Source: Geosiphon pyriformis (lineage: Eukaryota > Glomeromycota > Glomeromycetes > Archaeosporales > Geosiphonaceae). Taken from it: 64,000 bases of DNA. The position numbers and the translations under genes are program-made. The notes beneath the pieces were generated by a model, which saw only the letters and a program-made list of their open reading frames with translations, was not told the origin of the DNA and ran no database searches. The stretch's first letter is position 1, and each line of letters begins with the position of its first letter. The stretch is taken from assembly GCA_016748015.1 (NCBI GenBank), contig JAAOMT010000591.1, positions 543,996 to 607,995 of the forward strand, read 5' to 3'. Shown piece by piece: positions 13,095 through 26,141 of this stretch.

Positions 13095-14531
13095 GGTGAT
13101 AAGTATAGGTTGTAAAAGGGTTGCGCGCAGGCCAGAAAACCAGGTAACACTTGATGTCCGTATTTTGACAAGAGGTCTGAGCTTAGATACGAGGAGCCAG
13201 TTATTAAAATGAAGCTGGGACACGAGATAAATATACCCAGTCAGCATGTAGCGCGTATTTCAGAAGGTGATAAAATTACGTCACCTGTTTAATTCTGATG
13301 AAGTTAAGTTTTTGAATATTATACTCTTTTTTAATAAGCATATTTTTTTAAATTTAAAATGAAAAAAAAGCTAAAATAAAGATAAATATTAAAAGAAAAC
13401 TAAAAAATTTAATCAAATAAAATGATAAAGCATAAAATTTTATTATTTCATAATAAATAAATAAAGCAATCATATTAATATTAGCAAACCAAATTTAAAA
13501 TCAAATAAATTATCCATTTTTAATTAGCTTTACGTGAAAAAAAAAGTGATATATTATAAAACAATTCAACCTTAAAAATGTAACAAAATTAGATTTTCAT
13601 GTTTAGAAAAATTCTTTATTAAACAAACATATCTTTGTTGGGGCCCTATTAAAAAAGGCTATTAAACATAGAACCCCTCTTTGATGAGAAATGCAAACTA
13701 AAGTTTTAAAAACTCGGCATTTTTATTCTTACTATCTTATCCATAAGAAAACCTTTAAAATGGGAATTAGGTATTTACAATCTAAAAATCATTTATATTA
13801 TTCATCATCCCTTTATTTTCCTCAAAGTGGTTCCTGCAAATTATGTTATGAGAGCTTTCTTCACATTATTTTTCTATTATGAATTCCCAACTTGCTTGGT
13901 TTATCTGAGATCAAAATCTTTTAACAAACATATTTACACTAATGAATACATTTCTTTATCGTTTTCTATTACTCCTATAATAATGGTTATCTTTTCTTCA
14001 AATTCAAATTCAAATTCAACTTCCAATCTTATTAGATTTTTATTTTATTTTTTATGATAAAAATGTGGATTTATTAAAAGACAGAATTTATTTATTCATT
14101 AAAAAATTTTGTCAAAAATATACATTATTAATTACTTTTCCTTCTTTGTCCAACTCATGTGGTTTGAAAATTAACAATAATTATTCTCTTTGCCATTAGT
14201 TAGATATTTATGATAAAAGGAAAAAAAAATTCAAAAGTTTTTGAGAATTCGACACACATCAAAAGGGTCAATTTATAGATTTTCTACGTTACTGTTCAAC
14301 GTATCACATAATAAATAAATTGCAATACAAAACTCCCCGCAAACAATTCCTCAAAGTCCGGGTTATTCATTGTATGTAAGTTTTAATCAAATGTAATAGT
14401 ATAATCAAATAAATTTGTATAAAATGAACTTCAACCTGTGTCTTTGAACAAATTGGAGGGTTTTCGCTTTCCCCTACCAACACGTTCTTTTGTACAATAG
14501 TCTACTTGCAGCTTTCATTTCTAACAGAAAT
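13095..14531. other. AT-rich divergent intergenic region
   Basis: Separates the divergently transcribed Pif1-type and TFIIE beta genes and must hold both promoters. It is very A/T-rich with a short AAATTC microrepeat near 13998-14025. Short ORFs inside have no coding character. No promoter element could be singled out. Confidence 0.6.
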
Positions 14532-16029
14532 ATGTCTTCATTAGCTCAACAAGCGGCCGCTTTTAAACAACAAGTCAAATCGCAGCCTGTTTATGCGCGC
14601 CCAAGGATTGCAACGCCATCGTCGTCATCTCCGACGAACCTGGCCGGTGGACAGAATGTACCAAGAATAAAAGTTGAGGAAGTTGGGGCTGGTAGTGCGG
14701 GGACTGTGTCAATCTCAAAAAAATCAAAGAAACCTGGTAAAGGGTTCTTGGTTTGATTCGGAATCCCTTGTTGGTGTCAAAAAATTCAACAACTTTACTT
14801 AAATAAAGATTCTTGCATTTTAACTGGCTCCTTTATAAAATGTGATTTATAATTCTCTGCGGTCAAAATAAAGTGTATCCTCAGCCGCCAGAAACTGGTG
14901 TCGGGAAACATACGTTAAGCCAGCTTCATAATGTTATCAACTTTTTGAAGGCAAGCAAAATTCTGGCTCGGTCTCCTTGTGCAACTCTTTACCTTGATGG
15001 TATTATTCATATGATTCTTTAAAATTGTGATAAAACAGGAGCGTGTAGATACACCGCAAACAGCGGAAGATCTTAAAAGAGAACAAGTTGTCGATGTGAA
15101 TGCCAATCGTGATTTATACAAACTCATGATCAACAACGAAAAAATTCAGTATGATCCCGTCAATCGTAGTTTTCAGTACAAGGTAGGTTCACAACGAAAT
15201 CTCGATATTTAAACGTAAAAGTCAAATGAAATAATCTTCCTTTTGAAAATTTTTAAAGCCTGAATTCCTAATAAGGGGAAACGAGGATTTGCTAGATTTA
15301 TTGAAAGCCAGAAGGGAAGAAAAGCCTTGTGGAATGCACTTTAAAGATTTGGCCGATTCCTATGTGGACGTGACGAGCTCAATTAAGGTTATATTTTCCC
15401 ATGAACGGGGTCGATGCAGACATATAAAATTCCTTCTAAATCTTGCTCTCTAAATAAAATAAAAAGGAGCTTGAAGAACAAGGACAAATCTTAGTCATTA
15501 GAATGATGAAGGATCATTCACCTCGTCTCATGTTCTGGAATGATCCAGCAGAAAATACACCAATGGATAAAGGTATTTTGTGTTAGAATTCTCGTTATCT
15601 TGCAAGGGTTTTCATTGTTAACAAAACCCAATATTTTAGATTTTGTCGAAATGTTTCACAAAGTAAAGATCCCTGACGAGGTTGATCTATCAAGAGCCCT
15701 TAAAGATGGTTTGTGTTAACATTGGACTTTTTGCGTATCAAAATCATCTCATTGAGTAAATACTTATGTTTTTCATTTACCCTCTTTAGCCGGTTTGCAA
15801 ACTATGGCGGTCCTTGAGAATAAATCACGAATAGAGGTGAGAAAGAAATTGTTTTCAATCTGAACGAGCATTCAACAAAAAGATGCCTATCTAATCATCA
15901 ATTATTTTACCAAACTAGAGTAAGCAAAAGCAGCGCAAACGAAAACAGGTTAACAGGAGGGTGAAGCTTACGAACACTCACTTGGATCATCTTGACCTCA
16001 CCAAAGATTATACTCCTAACAAATCGTGA
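14532..16029 (+). CDS. TFA2: Transcription initiation factor TFIIE subunit beta
   Basis: The small TFIIE subunit helps recruit TFIIH and melt the promoter during RNA polymerase II initiation. Exon 1 starts MSSLAQQAAAFKQQV and ends in a basic stretch KKSKKPGK. Following exons read KHTLSQLHNVINFLKASK (first winged-helix, with a short exon near 14880-15000), TAEDLKREQVVDVNANRD, then EKIQYDPVNRSFQYKPEFL and LLDLLKARREEKPCGMHFKDL (second winged-helix region), LEEQGQILVIRMMKDHSPR, and a basic tail KKQRKRKQVNRRVKLTNTHL ending at TGA 16027-16029. The domain order and C-terminal basic helix fit TFIIE beta across fungi and animals. Several introns of 50-110 nt; the first (from about 14739) is the least certain, because two donor/acceptor pairings keep the frame. 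I chose the Met at 14532 over one 14 codons upstream because MSSLAQQ is typical for the family. Confidence 0.88.
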
Positions 16030-17019
16030 ATCGCTACCTCTCTTGAAATCTTCGCAATGGTTTTTCCGCCAATCACATTCCCGTTTCAAGAATTTCATTT
16101 TTTTCTGAAACTAATGTCTAGTTTTATTGTCTGATGACAAATATAGCTCGAACAGAATATCTTTGAAAATCACAATTTTTGATCTAAAATTCTTATACCT
16201 AAGTAAGAAACAAAATGTCAAACATGTAGATTTTTTTCAAGAATTTTTATTGACCTTACACTTGATGGCAAATGTCTTAAAAATAGGAAATCATTACTTC
16301 AAAATTTGACTCGTTTTAAGACATTAATTGTCGCGTTTGATTTTGCTTTTTTTTTTCTATGAAAAAAATTCAAACCAAATTGGTAGTTAATATAAAAAAA
16401 GTGATTAAAAATTAAAGTAATTAAAAAATAAAATTTATACAATATAAAAATTTTAATTGTATAATGGCCATGTAATTTAATTATTTATATACTTTTTTTT
16501 TTTTAACGAGCGAGGCCTAAACAATTTATATACAATAATTAATTTTATAATTTAACAATACATATATAAAATTAGAAATTATAATAATAAAATATTTTTT
16601 TGTTTTCAATATTATTAAATTTAAAATTATTTTTAACTTATAATTTTTGTTTTTAGATTCTATTGTTGTTATTTTTAATTTTATATTCTTAATTATGTTA
16701 TTATTTTTAATTTTAATATTATTTAATTATTTTATGATTTATATATAATATTTTTACTATTATAATAATAATATAATTTAATTATTATTTAAATATATAT
16801 AATATATACACAAATTATATATGTATATATATTTTTTTTAAGTTTTAAAAATATGTTCTTAGCTTTTTTTAAATTAATTTGTTTGGTTATTTATTACTTA
16901 TCAATTTTATTAAAAACAATTAACTTTAAAAAATGATTAATTTAAAATATAAAATAAAATTTTTTTTTATTAAATTTTTAATTATGTAAAAAGCAAAAAA
17001 ATATTAAAATATATATTTT
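16030..17019. other. Extremely AT-rich flank
   Basis: GC content falls sharply after the TFIIE beta gene. The stretch has long A and T runs and no believable ORF. It may be an older part of the same decayed element that becomes recognisable from about 17020, but I could not align it to anything in the window. Confidence 0.5.
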
Positions 17020-18347
17020 AAACTTTTTCTCTTTTCTATTTTTATGATTACAATTAAAACAAGGAATAAAAAAGTTTTAACCATTATTTTTTTTATAGTA
17101 ACTAATAAAGTTTTAACAAAAAAAAGTTTCTTTATTATTAAAACAACTAAGCAAAATATTTTAACAACATTTTTTTTAAATATTAATAATAAAAAGCTGT
17201 CTTTGATAGTTTTTAAAGTTTTTTTTTATTTTTGACTAGTAATTTTTTTTCAGTTAAAGTTTTTTCAAAAAACATACTTAAATTAACCTTAGTGTTGTTT
17301 TTATATTTTTTAAAAATTCCAAAGTTTTTAATAATAAGCTAATTAACAAACTGGTTTTTTTTGTTCTTATTATTAATATTATTATTACTACTTTATAAAT
17401 AGTCAAAAAAACCAAAATAGTAACAACTACTTATGTTTACTATTATTACACTAAACTTTTTTGTAATTTTAAATAAAATTTCAGATAAAATTTTCTTAAT
17501 AAAAACCAGCTTTTTTTTTAATATAGACAATAATAATAATAATATATCTTTTAAAATAATCCAAATTTAACTATTAATTGTGTTGTCAAATATAATGTTT
17601 TTGGCAAATTATTATTAGTTCTAAAAATAAACTAATTTATTGAATTATTTAATCTTAAAAATTAAGCTAATCAAATAGAAATTAAATCAATATCTTTTTT
17701 TTTGTTTTTTAATACTGTTTTTAATAATATTTGAAAAAAATTTTCAGTTATTAAAAATTCTCTAAGTAAATAGTTTTTATTTTGGTATTAGGTTTTATTT
17801 TTAAGATTAAATTGGTTTTAGTTAATTTTTTGTTTTATCTGTTGTTTGGTTTTGTTGGATTCAAGTCAGTTTTTAAAAACAATATTAAGTTATTTTGTAT
17901 AAATTTTGTTTTTAAAAATTTTTTAATTGTTGTTATCAATATTGTTATTAGTAATTTTTTTTAATTATGTTTAAAATTACAAAATTTTTTGTAATAACTT
18001 TTGGCTTTTTTTATTTATTTTTGTTGTATTTTATAATATTTCTTTTAATATATCTTTTAATAATATTAAAAATGCTTTTAGTATTTTTGGTATTGTTAAT
18101 TCAATTAAATTAAAGCCTATTGGTTTCTAATAATATGTTATTATTACTTTTAAAAACTTTTTTTCTGTTGCTGTTGCTTTTAATAATTAATTTATACTAA
18201 TTAAAAATAATTATATTTGAATTATTTTTCTTATTAATCAAAAAAAGTTATTATTTTATGTGATATTTTCAAAACCAAATTAGTTAACTTTTTTTTGATT
18301 AAATTGTTTTTAAAATCAATAATATAATTTTTTAAATTGGTAATTAT
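17020..18347 (+). mobile_element. AT-decayed ORF1-type LINE relic, left part
   Basis: Looks like featureless AT-rich DNA but is collinear with the half-LINE at 55536-57982 (read on the minus strand). The match begins just before the ATG at 17044, which corresponds to the ATG at 57956: ITIKTRNKKVLTIIFFIVTNKV here against TTNRAKSKKV...FPIVTNKV there. At 17782 onward it reads FKIKLVLVNFLFYLLFG against FKIKMALLGSLFQLLPG. Near 18063-18118 it reads IKNAFSIFGIVNSIKLKP against IKSALGIFGVVTSVKLKP. Nearly all differences are C-to-T or G-to-A; Trp codons have become stops. Few indels are needed. The relic is cut at 18347 by LTR element A1 and resumes at 26142. Confidence 0.85.
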
Positions 18348-18437
18348 TGTTACAGTTGAAACTCATAATTTTTATTAGTTATCACATATATTAGCCACTA
18401 ATGTTATATAATTAGCCACTCTATTTTTAGATAGTAA

Positions 18438-18553
18438 TCATTGACTTAATCAATGATCTGACTGTTGACCTGATCATTGACTTAATCAATGACCTGATCA
18501 TTGACCTGATCATTGACTTGATTATTGACCTAATCGTTGACCTGGTTGTTGAC
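18438..18553 (+). repeat. 12-bp tandem repeats in U3 (about 10 units)
   Basis: Degenerate units close to TGACCTGATCAT, with the palindrome TGATCA. They lie just upstream of the TATA box, so a role as promoter or enhancer units is plausible but inferred. Equivalent arrays: 25552-25622 (6 units), 27313-27446 (11), 44507-44589 (7), 45064-45195 (11), 52123-52240 (10). Confidence 0.85.
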
Positions 18554-18566
18554 CACTTTCATTAGC

Positions 18567-18574
18567 TATATAAG
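18567..18574 (+). promoter_or_regulatory. TATA box of the A1 LTR
   Basis: TATATAAG just after the 12-bp repeats and before the AATAAA region. The same position is kept in all A LTRs, as expected for the U3/R boundary. Confidence 0.65.
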
Positions 18575-19078
18575 CAATGAGTCTCTTAGCAGTAGAAAAT
18601 CATCTTTCAGACAAGAATCAAATAAATAAAAATAACAACTTTCATTTCAATCACTCTCTTATTATTAATTTCTCTTTCTCTATCTTCAAGTATCCGAATA
18701 TCTTAGGATAAAAGATTACTTGTTGGCCTTTTCCTGATGTATATAATTGTAGCATTTGAAGATTATTTGAATAAACATGACTGAAAAGCACAAGTTGATA
18801 CCTGATATTGAATTCTAAGAGCACTGACATGAGGCATAGAATTATACCAGTGGTAATCAATTGTTGACAGTATGGACTATCTCTCTACCTTTAGATTCCC
18901 CAGTTACCTTTGAAAAGAATAGCGACTGAGATATTTTATAAAACTGATCTCACACATTGAATTCATACTTATTCAATTCACTTATTAAAGTTGAATCCTC
19001 TTTGATTATTTCTATCACCCTACAATCCTGTTCTCTCTTGTTATTCATTAGCTTGTTACTCCAACCCATAACATAAAA

Positions 19079-19095
19079 GTGGTGCTCCCTGTGAG
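19079..19095 (+). promoter_or_regulatory. Primer binding site of A1
   Basis: Right after the LTR and a short AT spacer comes TGGTGCTCCCTGTGAG, beginning with the TGG expected opposite a tRNA CCA end. A3 has the same site near 45718, A2 a variant at about 43960-43974, and family B a close variant near 28667. The tRNA was not identified. Confidence 0.65.
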
Positions 19096-19125
19096 GTTGT
19101 CAAAATTTACTTATTCCCTCATTGT

Positions 19126-20675
19126 ATGGGTGATTACTCATATCTGCCACAGCAATTAGAAGAACACTTTGCAGCACACAACAGAAACAACCTAGATTTC
19201 ATTGAACTTAATCCTCTGCTCTCTTGCTTGATCTGCTTTCCCATTGAAAAACAATCTAGTAGACAATTCCAAGACTTTTGGAACTGGTTCCTGAATAAGC
19301 ATTCAGCTGAAACCTACACAACTTATACAACCTATTACTTTGATCAAGCTTATTTTGAAGACAACTTTGAAGAAAGAAACAACAGTATCAATCAGCTCTT
19401 ATATTCTATAATCTTTGAACAACAGCCCCCTGATTTTGAATATCTGAATCATCAAATCCACATTTGGATTGCTGCCCATCAATCAACAGTAATTCTCCTT
19501 GAAACAGAAAAAGAAAGTTACCAAACAGCCCTTATTTTTGATCCCTTCTTAAGTAAATCAGAGCACTCCACACAAACAGTAACTTCTAAACCAATGGCCC
19601 AAGATCCAATACAAGTAAACATCCTGGCCGCCCTCCAAGGCATACAAACTGCTTTGGGACAAAGAAACAACACCCCACTACCCCTATTTAGAGGTGATGC
19701 CCAAGATCCAATTAAATGGTTGGATGATTTTGAAAAAACAGCCACTGCAAACCAGTATGATGATAAATACAAGTTCCAAATCATTGGTGGCTACCTCCAA
19801 GGCTCCCCTGCTATCTGGTTTTCACAAGAAACCAATGCTGGTGCTCAACAAAGAATTGTTAAATGAACCCCAGCAAATATTGGAGAAAACAATACCTCTT
19901 TCACTACCCGATTTGAAAATAAATTCAGAACCCCCATCTTAATATCCAAATGGCATATGGAATTAGAAAGAAGAACCCAAGGTCCTGGTGAAATTGTGAC
20001 CAAATATGCCAAAGCAATCAGAAAACTCATCAAGTGTGTAGACTCTGGTAGAAACTGGACTGAAGAGCAAAAAATCCACTTCTTTACAAAAGGTTTAAGA
20101 AGTGATTTATCATATGCTCTTTGGCCTCTCTTGGCTCTGAAAGACAACTCTATAATGAATATAGCTATTAAACTCGCCCAAAGGATTGAAGATAACCAAA
20201 GGATGCATCTGGGATCCACACTTCTAATTTTCACTTCTGCTCCTGTCATGGCCTCTGCTTTTCAAGTGGCTGCTACTTCTTTTGCTACCTAAATCCAAGA
20301 CCCAAATAAACAATTGATAGATAGACTCACAGCTAACCTTGTCTGGTTATTAGAACCGTTGACACAAGCAGTCAGAGATAACCAGCAACCACCAAAACCT
20401 AGATATAAACCTCATTTTAACCAGCCCTAGCACCTCCCTATCAAAGACAGCAAAATCATGGCCCACCTGTGTGCTATCATTGTGGATTAACTGAACATTA
20501 TTCAAGAGATTATAACAATCCTCCACTGTCTCCTCCAGCTTTCAAAAACAATGACAACCAAAACAACAAACTCAATAACAACAACAATGTCCCCAATCAA
20601 AGACCCAATCATGCCAACATCAATTTCTTTGGAGAGGATCCCCTAGTTGAAGTCACTGTTTATCAGCCTTTAAAC
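19126..20675 (+). pseudogene. A1 gag (capsid and zinc knuckle), broken
   Basis: Starts MGDYSYLPQQLEEHF. A hydrophilic N-terminal region is followed by a Retrotrans_gag-like capsid (PLPLFRGDAQDPIKWLDDF, then YLQGSPAIWF) and a CCHC-type knuckle CYHCGLTEHYSRDY near 20470-20510, whose last Cys is changed to Tyr. Stops lie at 19864-19866 (TGG to TGA by comparison with A3) and 20290-20292. A missing nucleotide near 20432 puts the knuckle in another frame; A2 keeps the original frame. Confidence 0.9.
20669..20675 (+). promoter_or_regulatory. -1 ribosomal frameshift slip site, A1
   Basis: TTTAAAC in the right phase (T TTA AAC), directly followed by the gag stops TGA TAG. Slipping back one base opens the pol frame. 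Same position in A2 and A3. Confidence 0.8.
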
Positions 20676-23600
20676 TGATAGGCACACTTCCAAAGAATGA
20701 GAGTGTAAGCCAACCAAAAGAAAACCCCTTTTACGCTTTTAACTTAACTGATGATAACCATGACATGGATGAACTAGCAATCAACACCTCAGAACCAACC
20801 AGAAAGAAGAAAAAAGCCAAGGTTGATTTCGTTCTAGATCCCAACAAAGCCTCAACTTCTGCTGCTGATAACAATGAGCCACCAAAGACTAAAGTTTTTA
20901 AGAATCCTCCAAAATTGGAACCCCCAGAAATTGTACAAAAATCTGGATCCTATTCCATTGTCAAAGATCTTATGGAAACCCCAGCACATATTACCTTTGG
21001 CCAGTTAATAACTCACCCACAGTTCAGAAAGGATCTTTGCAAATTCTTGATTCCAAAGAAGAAGACACCAAAAACCCACAAGCGTTCTCGCCAAGTTGGA
21101 CTTGCTGACAACAGCAATGTCATCCCTCTGATTTGTAAAGCTCAAGTGGCTGAATACTTCATTGATTTAATTCTGGACAGCAGATCATCTGTTAGTGTCA
21201 TTGTCAAACACTTCTTAGAAGCAATTGGTAGAAAGATTAATGAATCTTCCACCAGACCAATGACCAACATACATGGTGACAAAAAGAAAGGACTGGGTAT
21301 TGCCAAAGCTGTTTCTGTCCGCATCAATGGAATTAGCATTGAAACTGACATGGAAGTTTCTGAAGCCAAGGAATACACCATCATTGTTGGCAATGAATGG
21401 CTCAAGAAAGCAAAAGTCTTGCTTGATTATGAACTTTGTAAATTAACCATCAGATGTGATGAAAAACCCATTGTGGTTAAGTGTCACCATTGGACAACTT
21501 CTCCAGTACTCAAACAAAACCAAGAAGAAAAACAATCAGATGAATCAGATAATGAAGAGAGTGATGAAGAAGAAGAACAAAAAGAGCAAGAAAAAACTGC
21601 TGAACTTACCTATACCACCTTTATCAGCAATGGCAAACCACTGGACAATGTTAAAGCAGACAAAGAAGAAATCATTGTAAATGGCAAGCTGATCTGCTGG
21701 TCTTATTATGATATTCTTAGAAGAACCTTTGAAAGAAAACCTGGTAAGAAAGCCAAATACAGTTTTTGGTAGCATGGTCCTTGTGTCTGGTATTGGTACA
21801 ACAAACCCTTGTATTCTCCAAGTGATGAATGCAAATCATGCCTGATCTATTACAGAGATTGGAAACCAATCAGTTTGATACCCAGAGAAGAATTGAAAGA
21901 AGTACAGAAGTCCTTTGAAAATAAATCACCTGAGATCCAATTACTGGCTATAGAACAAAAAAAACCCTCCCCAGAAGAAAGAAAAATAGACATTGAAAAT
22001 TTGCTGGCTAGAAATAGCCCAGTTATTTCAAAAGAAGGTGATACTTCTGGACATATCCATGTGATACAACACATCATTACCACCAGAGAAACTCGACCTA
22101 TCCATTTAAAGCCTTATCAATTCAATCAGCACAATGATGAGTTTATCAAGAAAGAGATAAACCGGATGAAAGAACTTGGATTCATACAAGAAACCAAAAG
22201 TAAATGGGCTTTTTCAGTTGTAGTGGTATCCAAAAAAAGAGGAACACTATGCTTCTATGTCGACTACTGCCAATTAAATGCCATCACTGAAAGAGACATG
22301 TACCCACTTCCCAAGATTGATGCAATGTTAGACCAATTCAAAGATGCTGCTTTTTTTTCAACCATTGACTTAACTGCTGAATTCTGGCAAGTAGAGATAG
22401 ATCCAAAAAGCAGAAAGAAAACTGCCTTCATTACCAAGTATGATACCTATGAATTTACAGTCATGCCTTTTGGTCTTACCAATGCCCCTCCCACTTTTCA
22501 ACGCTTAATGGATAAAGTATTTGAATCAGTCAAGAAAAACTTTGTTCTAGTCTATTTAGACGACATAATAGTATACTCAAAAACCTGGGATAAACACCTG
22601 GAACATTTGCAAAAGGTTTTTGACCTCCTCAGAAATGCTGGCCTCAAGATCAACCCAATCAAATCTTTTTTTGGAAAACAATCCACCCAGTTTCTTGGTC
22701 ATCTTATCACAAAAGATGGAATCTTTTCTGACCCAGCCAAAGTTAAAAAAGTCCAAAACATCAAACAACCAATGAACATTCATGAACTACGCTCTTTTCT
22801 TGGTTTGGTCTTTTATTATCACAAATTTGTCAAGAATTTCTCCAAAATTGCCTCTTCTTTCAATCAGCTATTTAGGAAAAATGTCAATTACCATTGGGGA
22901 ACACATCAGCAAAAAGCCTTTGAAACTTTAAAGGAAAAACTGGTTACAGAACCCATCCTCAAGCAATCTGATCTAGATTGACCCTTTATCTTTCACACTG
23001 ATGCATCTGGCTTTGAACTTGGTGCTGTTCTCTCCCAAAAAGATGAAGATGACAAAGAACATGCCATAGCCTATGCCAGTAGAACTCTTTCCTCAACAGA
23101 ACAGAACTATTTGGTTACTGAACAAGAATGCTTAGCAGTAGTATGGTCTACCAATTACTGGAGTAAGTATCTTCTTGGTGTAAAGTTTTTAGTGGTAACA
23201 GATCACCAAGCTTTGGTTTGGCTGCACAACAAAAAGAGACTAGAACACAAATAGATAATTTGCTGAATACTCCACTTGGATGAATTCGACTATGATATTC
23301 AATATCGCAAAGGAGCTAATCATCAAAATGCTGACGCTCTCTCCAGACTTACCATCCAGTAACAGAACAACTCTCTCAAACCAAACCAACTTAATTATTA
23401 GTAATTCCCCTTTTTGACAAACACGATAATAGACTTGGACAACTACTCTGCCTTTATGGAATTTTTGGGTAAAGAACAATACCCACCGAAATACACATGA
23501 CAACAAAGAGAACATTTGTGCAAACAATCAAATTTCTATTTGATTTGTCAGAACCAACTTTATAAAAGAAATAGAAAAGATCCTGACCACTCCCAGAGAG

Positions 23601-24736
23601 TCATCAGATTTGAAGAAAGAGAAATTGTAATCTACAATATGCACACTGATCTATTAGCTGGACACTTTGGAAAAACAAAAACATTTCAGAAAACTCTAGC
23701 TCATTATTATTGGTCTACCTTGGGAAAAGACATTGCTGAATACATCAAAACCTGTGATATCTGCCAAAGAAGAAGAAAACCCAATCACAAAGAAGATATC
23801 CATCCAATTTTTGTTGGTCAACCCTTTGACAGAATTGGTATAGATGTTGTTAGACCTTTAACAATAACTCCTGATGGCAACAGATACATTATCACAGCTA
23901 CTGACTATCTTACAAAGTGGGTAGAAGCAAGAGCCACTCCAGACCAAACAGCAGTCTCAATAGCCAATTTCATTTATAAAGATATCATTTGTCGCCATGG
24001 CTGCCCCAAAGAACTTTTATCTGACAAAAGAAGAGCTTTTTTCAGTACACTTGTTAAAAAACTTTGTAGAAAAATGGGAATATGTCACAAACTTTCCTTT
24101 CTTTATCATCCCCAAACAAATGGCCTAGTGGAACGTTTTAATAGAACACTATGTAAAACTCTAGCCAAAACCAGTGAAGAAACAAACTTATGGGACAAAG
24201 TACTGCCTTCAGCCTTGTTTGCTTATAGAACTGTGAATCATTACATAACAAGTTATGAACTCTTTTATCTACTCTATGGATGAATGGCAATCCTACTAAT
24301 AGAAACTGACATTGAAACAATATCCTTTGAAGAAATAACAATAGGGAATTACAAAGACATTTTGCAAAGAAAACTTGGTACTATTCTTGACTCATTAATA
24401 GAAACATGGATAATTGCCTTTAAAAAGATAAAACAATTCCAAGAGAAGCTTAAAAAAAAGAAAACATATAAAACACTTTCCTTAAGTGTTGGTAACTTAG
24501 TTTTAGAATACCATTCAGACAAATACAATGTCTATAGTAATAAATTCTCTAGCTGGTGGAAAAGACCTTTTATAGTCAACAAAGTTTTGAACAATGGTTC
24601 TTTGTTCATTAGTTATAATTTGTGTTGTTTAACTGACCTCACTACTTTCTGACTTTATATCTTACAAGATCAATATGGAACAATCTTTAATAATCACCCT
24701 GTTCATGACACACAACTCAAGAAATATCACAAATGA
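20675..24736 (+). pseudogene. A1 pol (protease, RT, RNase H, integrase), broken
   Basis: In the -1 frame after the slip site. The protease has LDSRSSVSVI where the active site should be DSG (A3 keeps DSG). The reverse transcriptase keeps its catalytic YLDD at 22553-22564. RNase H follows with FHTDASG and VTDHQALVWL. The integrase has an H-H-C-C zinc domain (about 23640-23770) and the DDE core with GIDVV, LLSDKR and TNGLVERFN. Stops occur at 21770, 22979, about 23250-23265 and 24281; one of these (TGG to TGA in the ILHLDEFDYDI block) is shared with A3. The natural stop is TGA at 24734-24736. Confidence 0.9.
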
Positions 24737-24837
24737 CCTGATTGGTTATCTGTTGTGGTAATACTGACCCAAATGATCAACAAAAATCAGATATAAATAA
24801 ATGCACCATTCCTAAAACAGAGGTATCTTCAATCAAC

Positions 24838-25494
24838 ATGAACAATTATTTCCTAGATCAAAACATTCAAAATGCTTTCTACACTCTACATGAGTACTGG
24901 ATCAAAAATTATTCAAATGCTACTCTGATCATTGGAAAACAAACCACCATAACTGATAACAGTGGAACACATACTGTTATTAGACCAAAGAAAACCACTA
25001 CCAGAAGAGAAAGAATTGGTAGCAAAATGGATAAGTATTTGCTGAAAAGCATAACAGTAGCAATACTTATACCTTCCATGACTATTGGAAAAATGATTAA
25101 GGAAATCTTGCCCATAGACAAAAACTTGTCATATGGAAGACAACTAGAACTCTATGGTCATCTTTGTGAAATCATAGAAGAAATAAAGCTCATAAAGAAA
25201 ACAACTTCAGAGATACAAGTGGAAATTTTGGGCATTATATATTTAGATGTCCCAAGAGTTTTGACCATTGCAAGAAGAGCCAAAACTCTTATACAAAGAT
25301 TTGGTTTCTTGGATACAAAGCTTATTTCGCCTTAAGTACTATACATTCTATCCACAAAAAACTTCAACAAACTAGTTAGTTTTAAGTTAGACAAAACTCT
25401 TCAATTAGAATACCCTATAAATAGCTTGATTTCACCAGAGCTCAATCTCTTTGGAGAGGATGATGTTATGGTTGAAACCCATAATTTTTATTAG
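24838..25494 (+). pseudogene. A1 extra ORF after integrase (ORF3), one stop
   Basis: Begins MNNYFLDQNIQNAFYTLHEYW in a different frame from pol and runs into the first 31 bp of the 3' LTR, ending TAG at 25492-25494. A CAA-to-TAA change near 25333 interrupts it. Contains NSGTHTVIRPKKTTTRRERI and several hydrophobic helices but no clear membrane segment or known domain. Equivalent ORFs are found in A2 and A3. Function unknown. Confidence 0.75.
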
Positions 25495-26141
25495 TTATTA
25501 CATGTATTAGCCACTGATGTTATATAATTAGCCACTCTATTTTTAGATAGTGATCATTAACCTAATCAATGACCTGACCATTGACCTGATCATTGACCTA
25601 GTTGTTAACCTGGTCATTGACCACTTTCATTAGCTATATAAGCAATGAGTCTCTTAGCAGTAGAAAATCATCTCTCAGACAAGAATCAAATAAATAAAAA
25701 TAACAACTTTCATCTCAATCACTCTCTTATTGCTAATTTCCCTTTCCCTACCTTCAAGTATCCAAACATCTTAGGATAAAAGATTACTTGTTGGCCTTTT
25801 CCTGACATATATAATTGTAGCATTTGAAGATTATTTGAATAAACGTGACTGAAAAGCACAAGTTGATACCTGATATTGAATTCTAAGAGCGCTAATATGA
25901 GGCATAGAATTATACCAGTGGTGATCAATTGTTGACAGTACGGACTATCTCTCTACCTTCAGATTCCCCAGTTACCTTTAAAAAGAATAGCGACTGAGAT
26001 ATTTTATGAGACTGATTTCGCACATTGAATCCATACTCATTCAATTTGCTTATTGAAGTTGAATTCCCTTTGATCTATTCCATTACTATACAATCTTGTT
26101 CTCCCTTGCTATCCATTAGCTTGTTACTCCAACCCATAACA
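25464..26141 (+). repeat. A1 3' LTR
   Basis: A 678-bp LTR preceded by the purine-rich GGAGAGGATGA, a likely polypurine tract. It holds six 12-bp repeats at 25552-25622. Confidence 0.92.

Larger units (their letters stand above)
18348..19073 (+). repeat. A1 5' LTR
   Basis: A 726-bp LTR. It contains about ten 12-bp units at 18438-18553, a TATA box TATATAAG at 18567-18574, and AATAAATAAA at 18621-18630 as a possible polyadenylation signal. The sister LTR is 48 bp shorter, explained by four fewer 12-bp units. Confidence 0.92.
18348..26141 (+). mobile_element. LTR retrotransposon family A, copy A1 (Ty3/gypsy order)
   Basis: LTRs at 18348-19073 and 25464-26141 start TGTTA and end TAACA. A 4-bp target duplication TTAT flanks the element (18344-18347 and 26142-26145). 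The order is gag, zinc knuckle, protease, reverse transcriptase, RNase H, integrase, extra ORF, which is Ty3/gypsy order. Removing it, with one target copy, rejoins the reading frame of the decayed LINE relic. The copy is inactive: stops interrupt gag (19864, 20290), pol (21770, 22979, 24281) and the extra ORF (25333), and gag has a 1-nt deletion before the zinc knuckle shared with A3. Confidence 0.95.

Noticed and set aside
13691-14057. Short ORFs in the Pif1-TFIIE intergenic region
   Set aside because: Low-complexity, Phe/Tyr/Ser-rich translation with no homology to anything in the window; could be decayed repeat but not supportable.
16330-18340. AT-rich block as a mitochondrial DNA insert or centromere-like DNA
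   Set aside because: The collinear protein-level match to the half-LINE explains most of it; no mitochondrial gene was recognisable.
24742-24837. N-terminal extension of ORF3 from a non-ATG codon
   Set aside because: The stretch overlaps the pol stop region; the first ATG is at MNNYF in all three copies.
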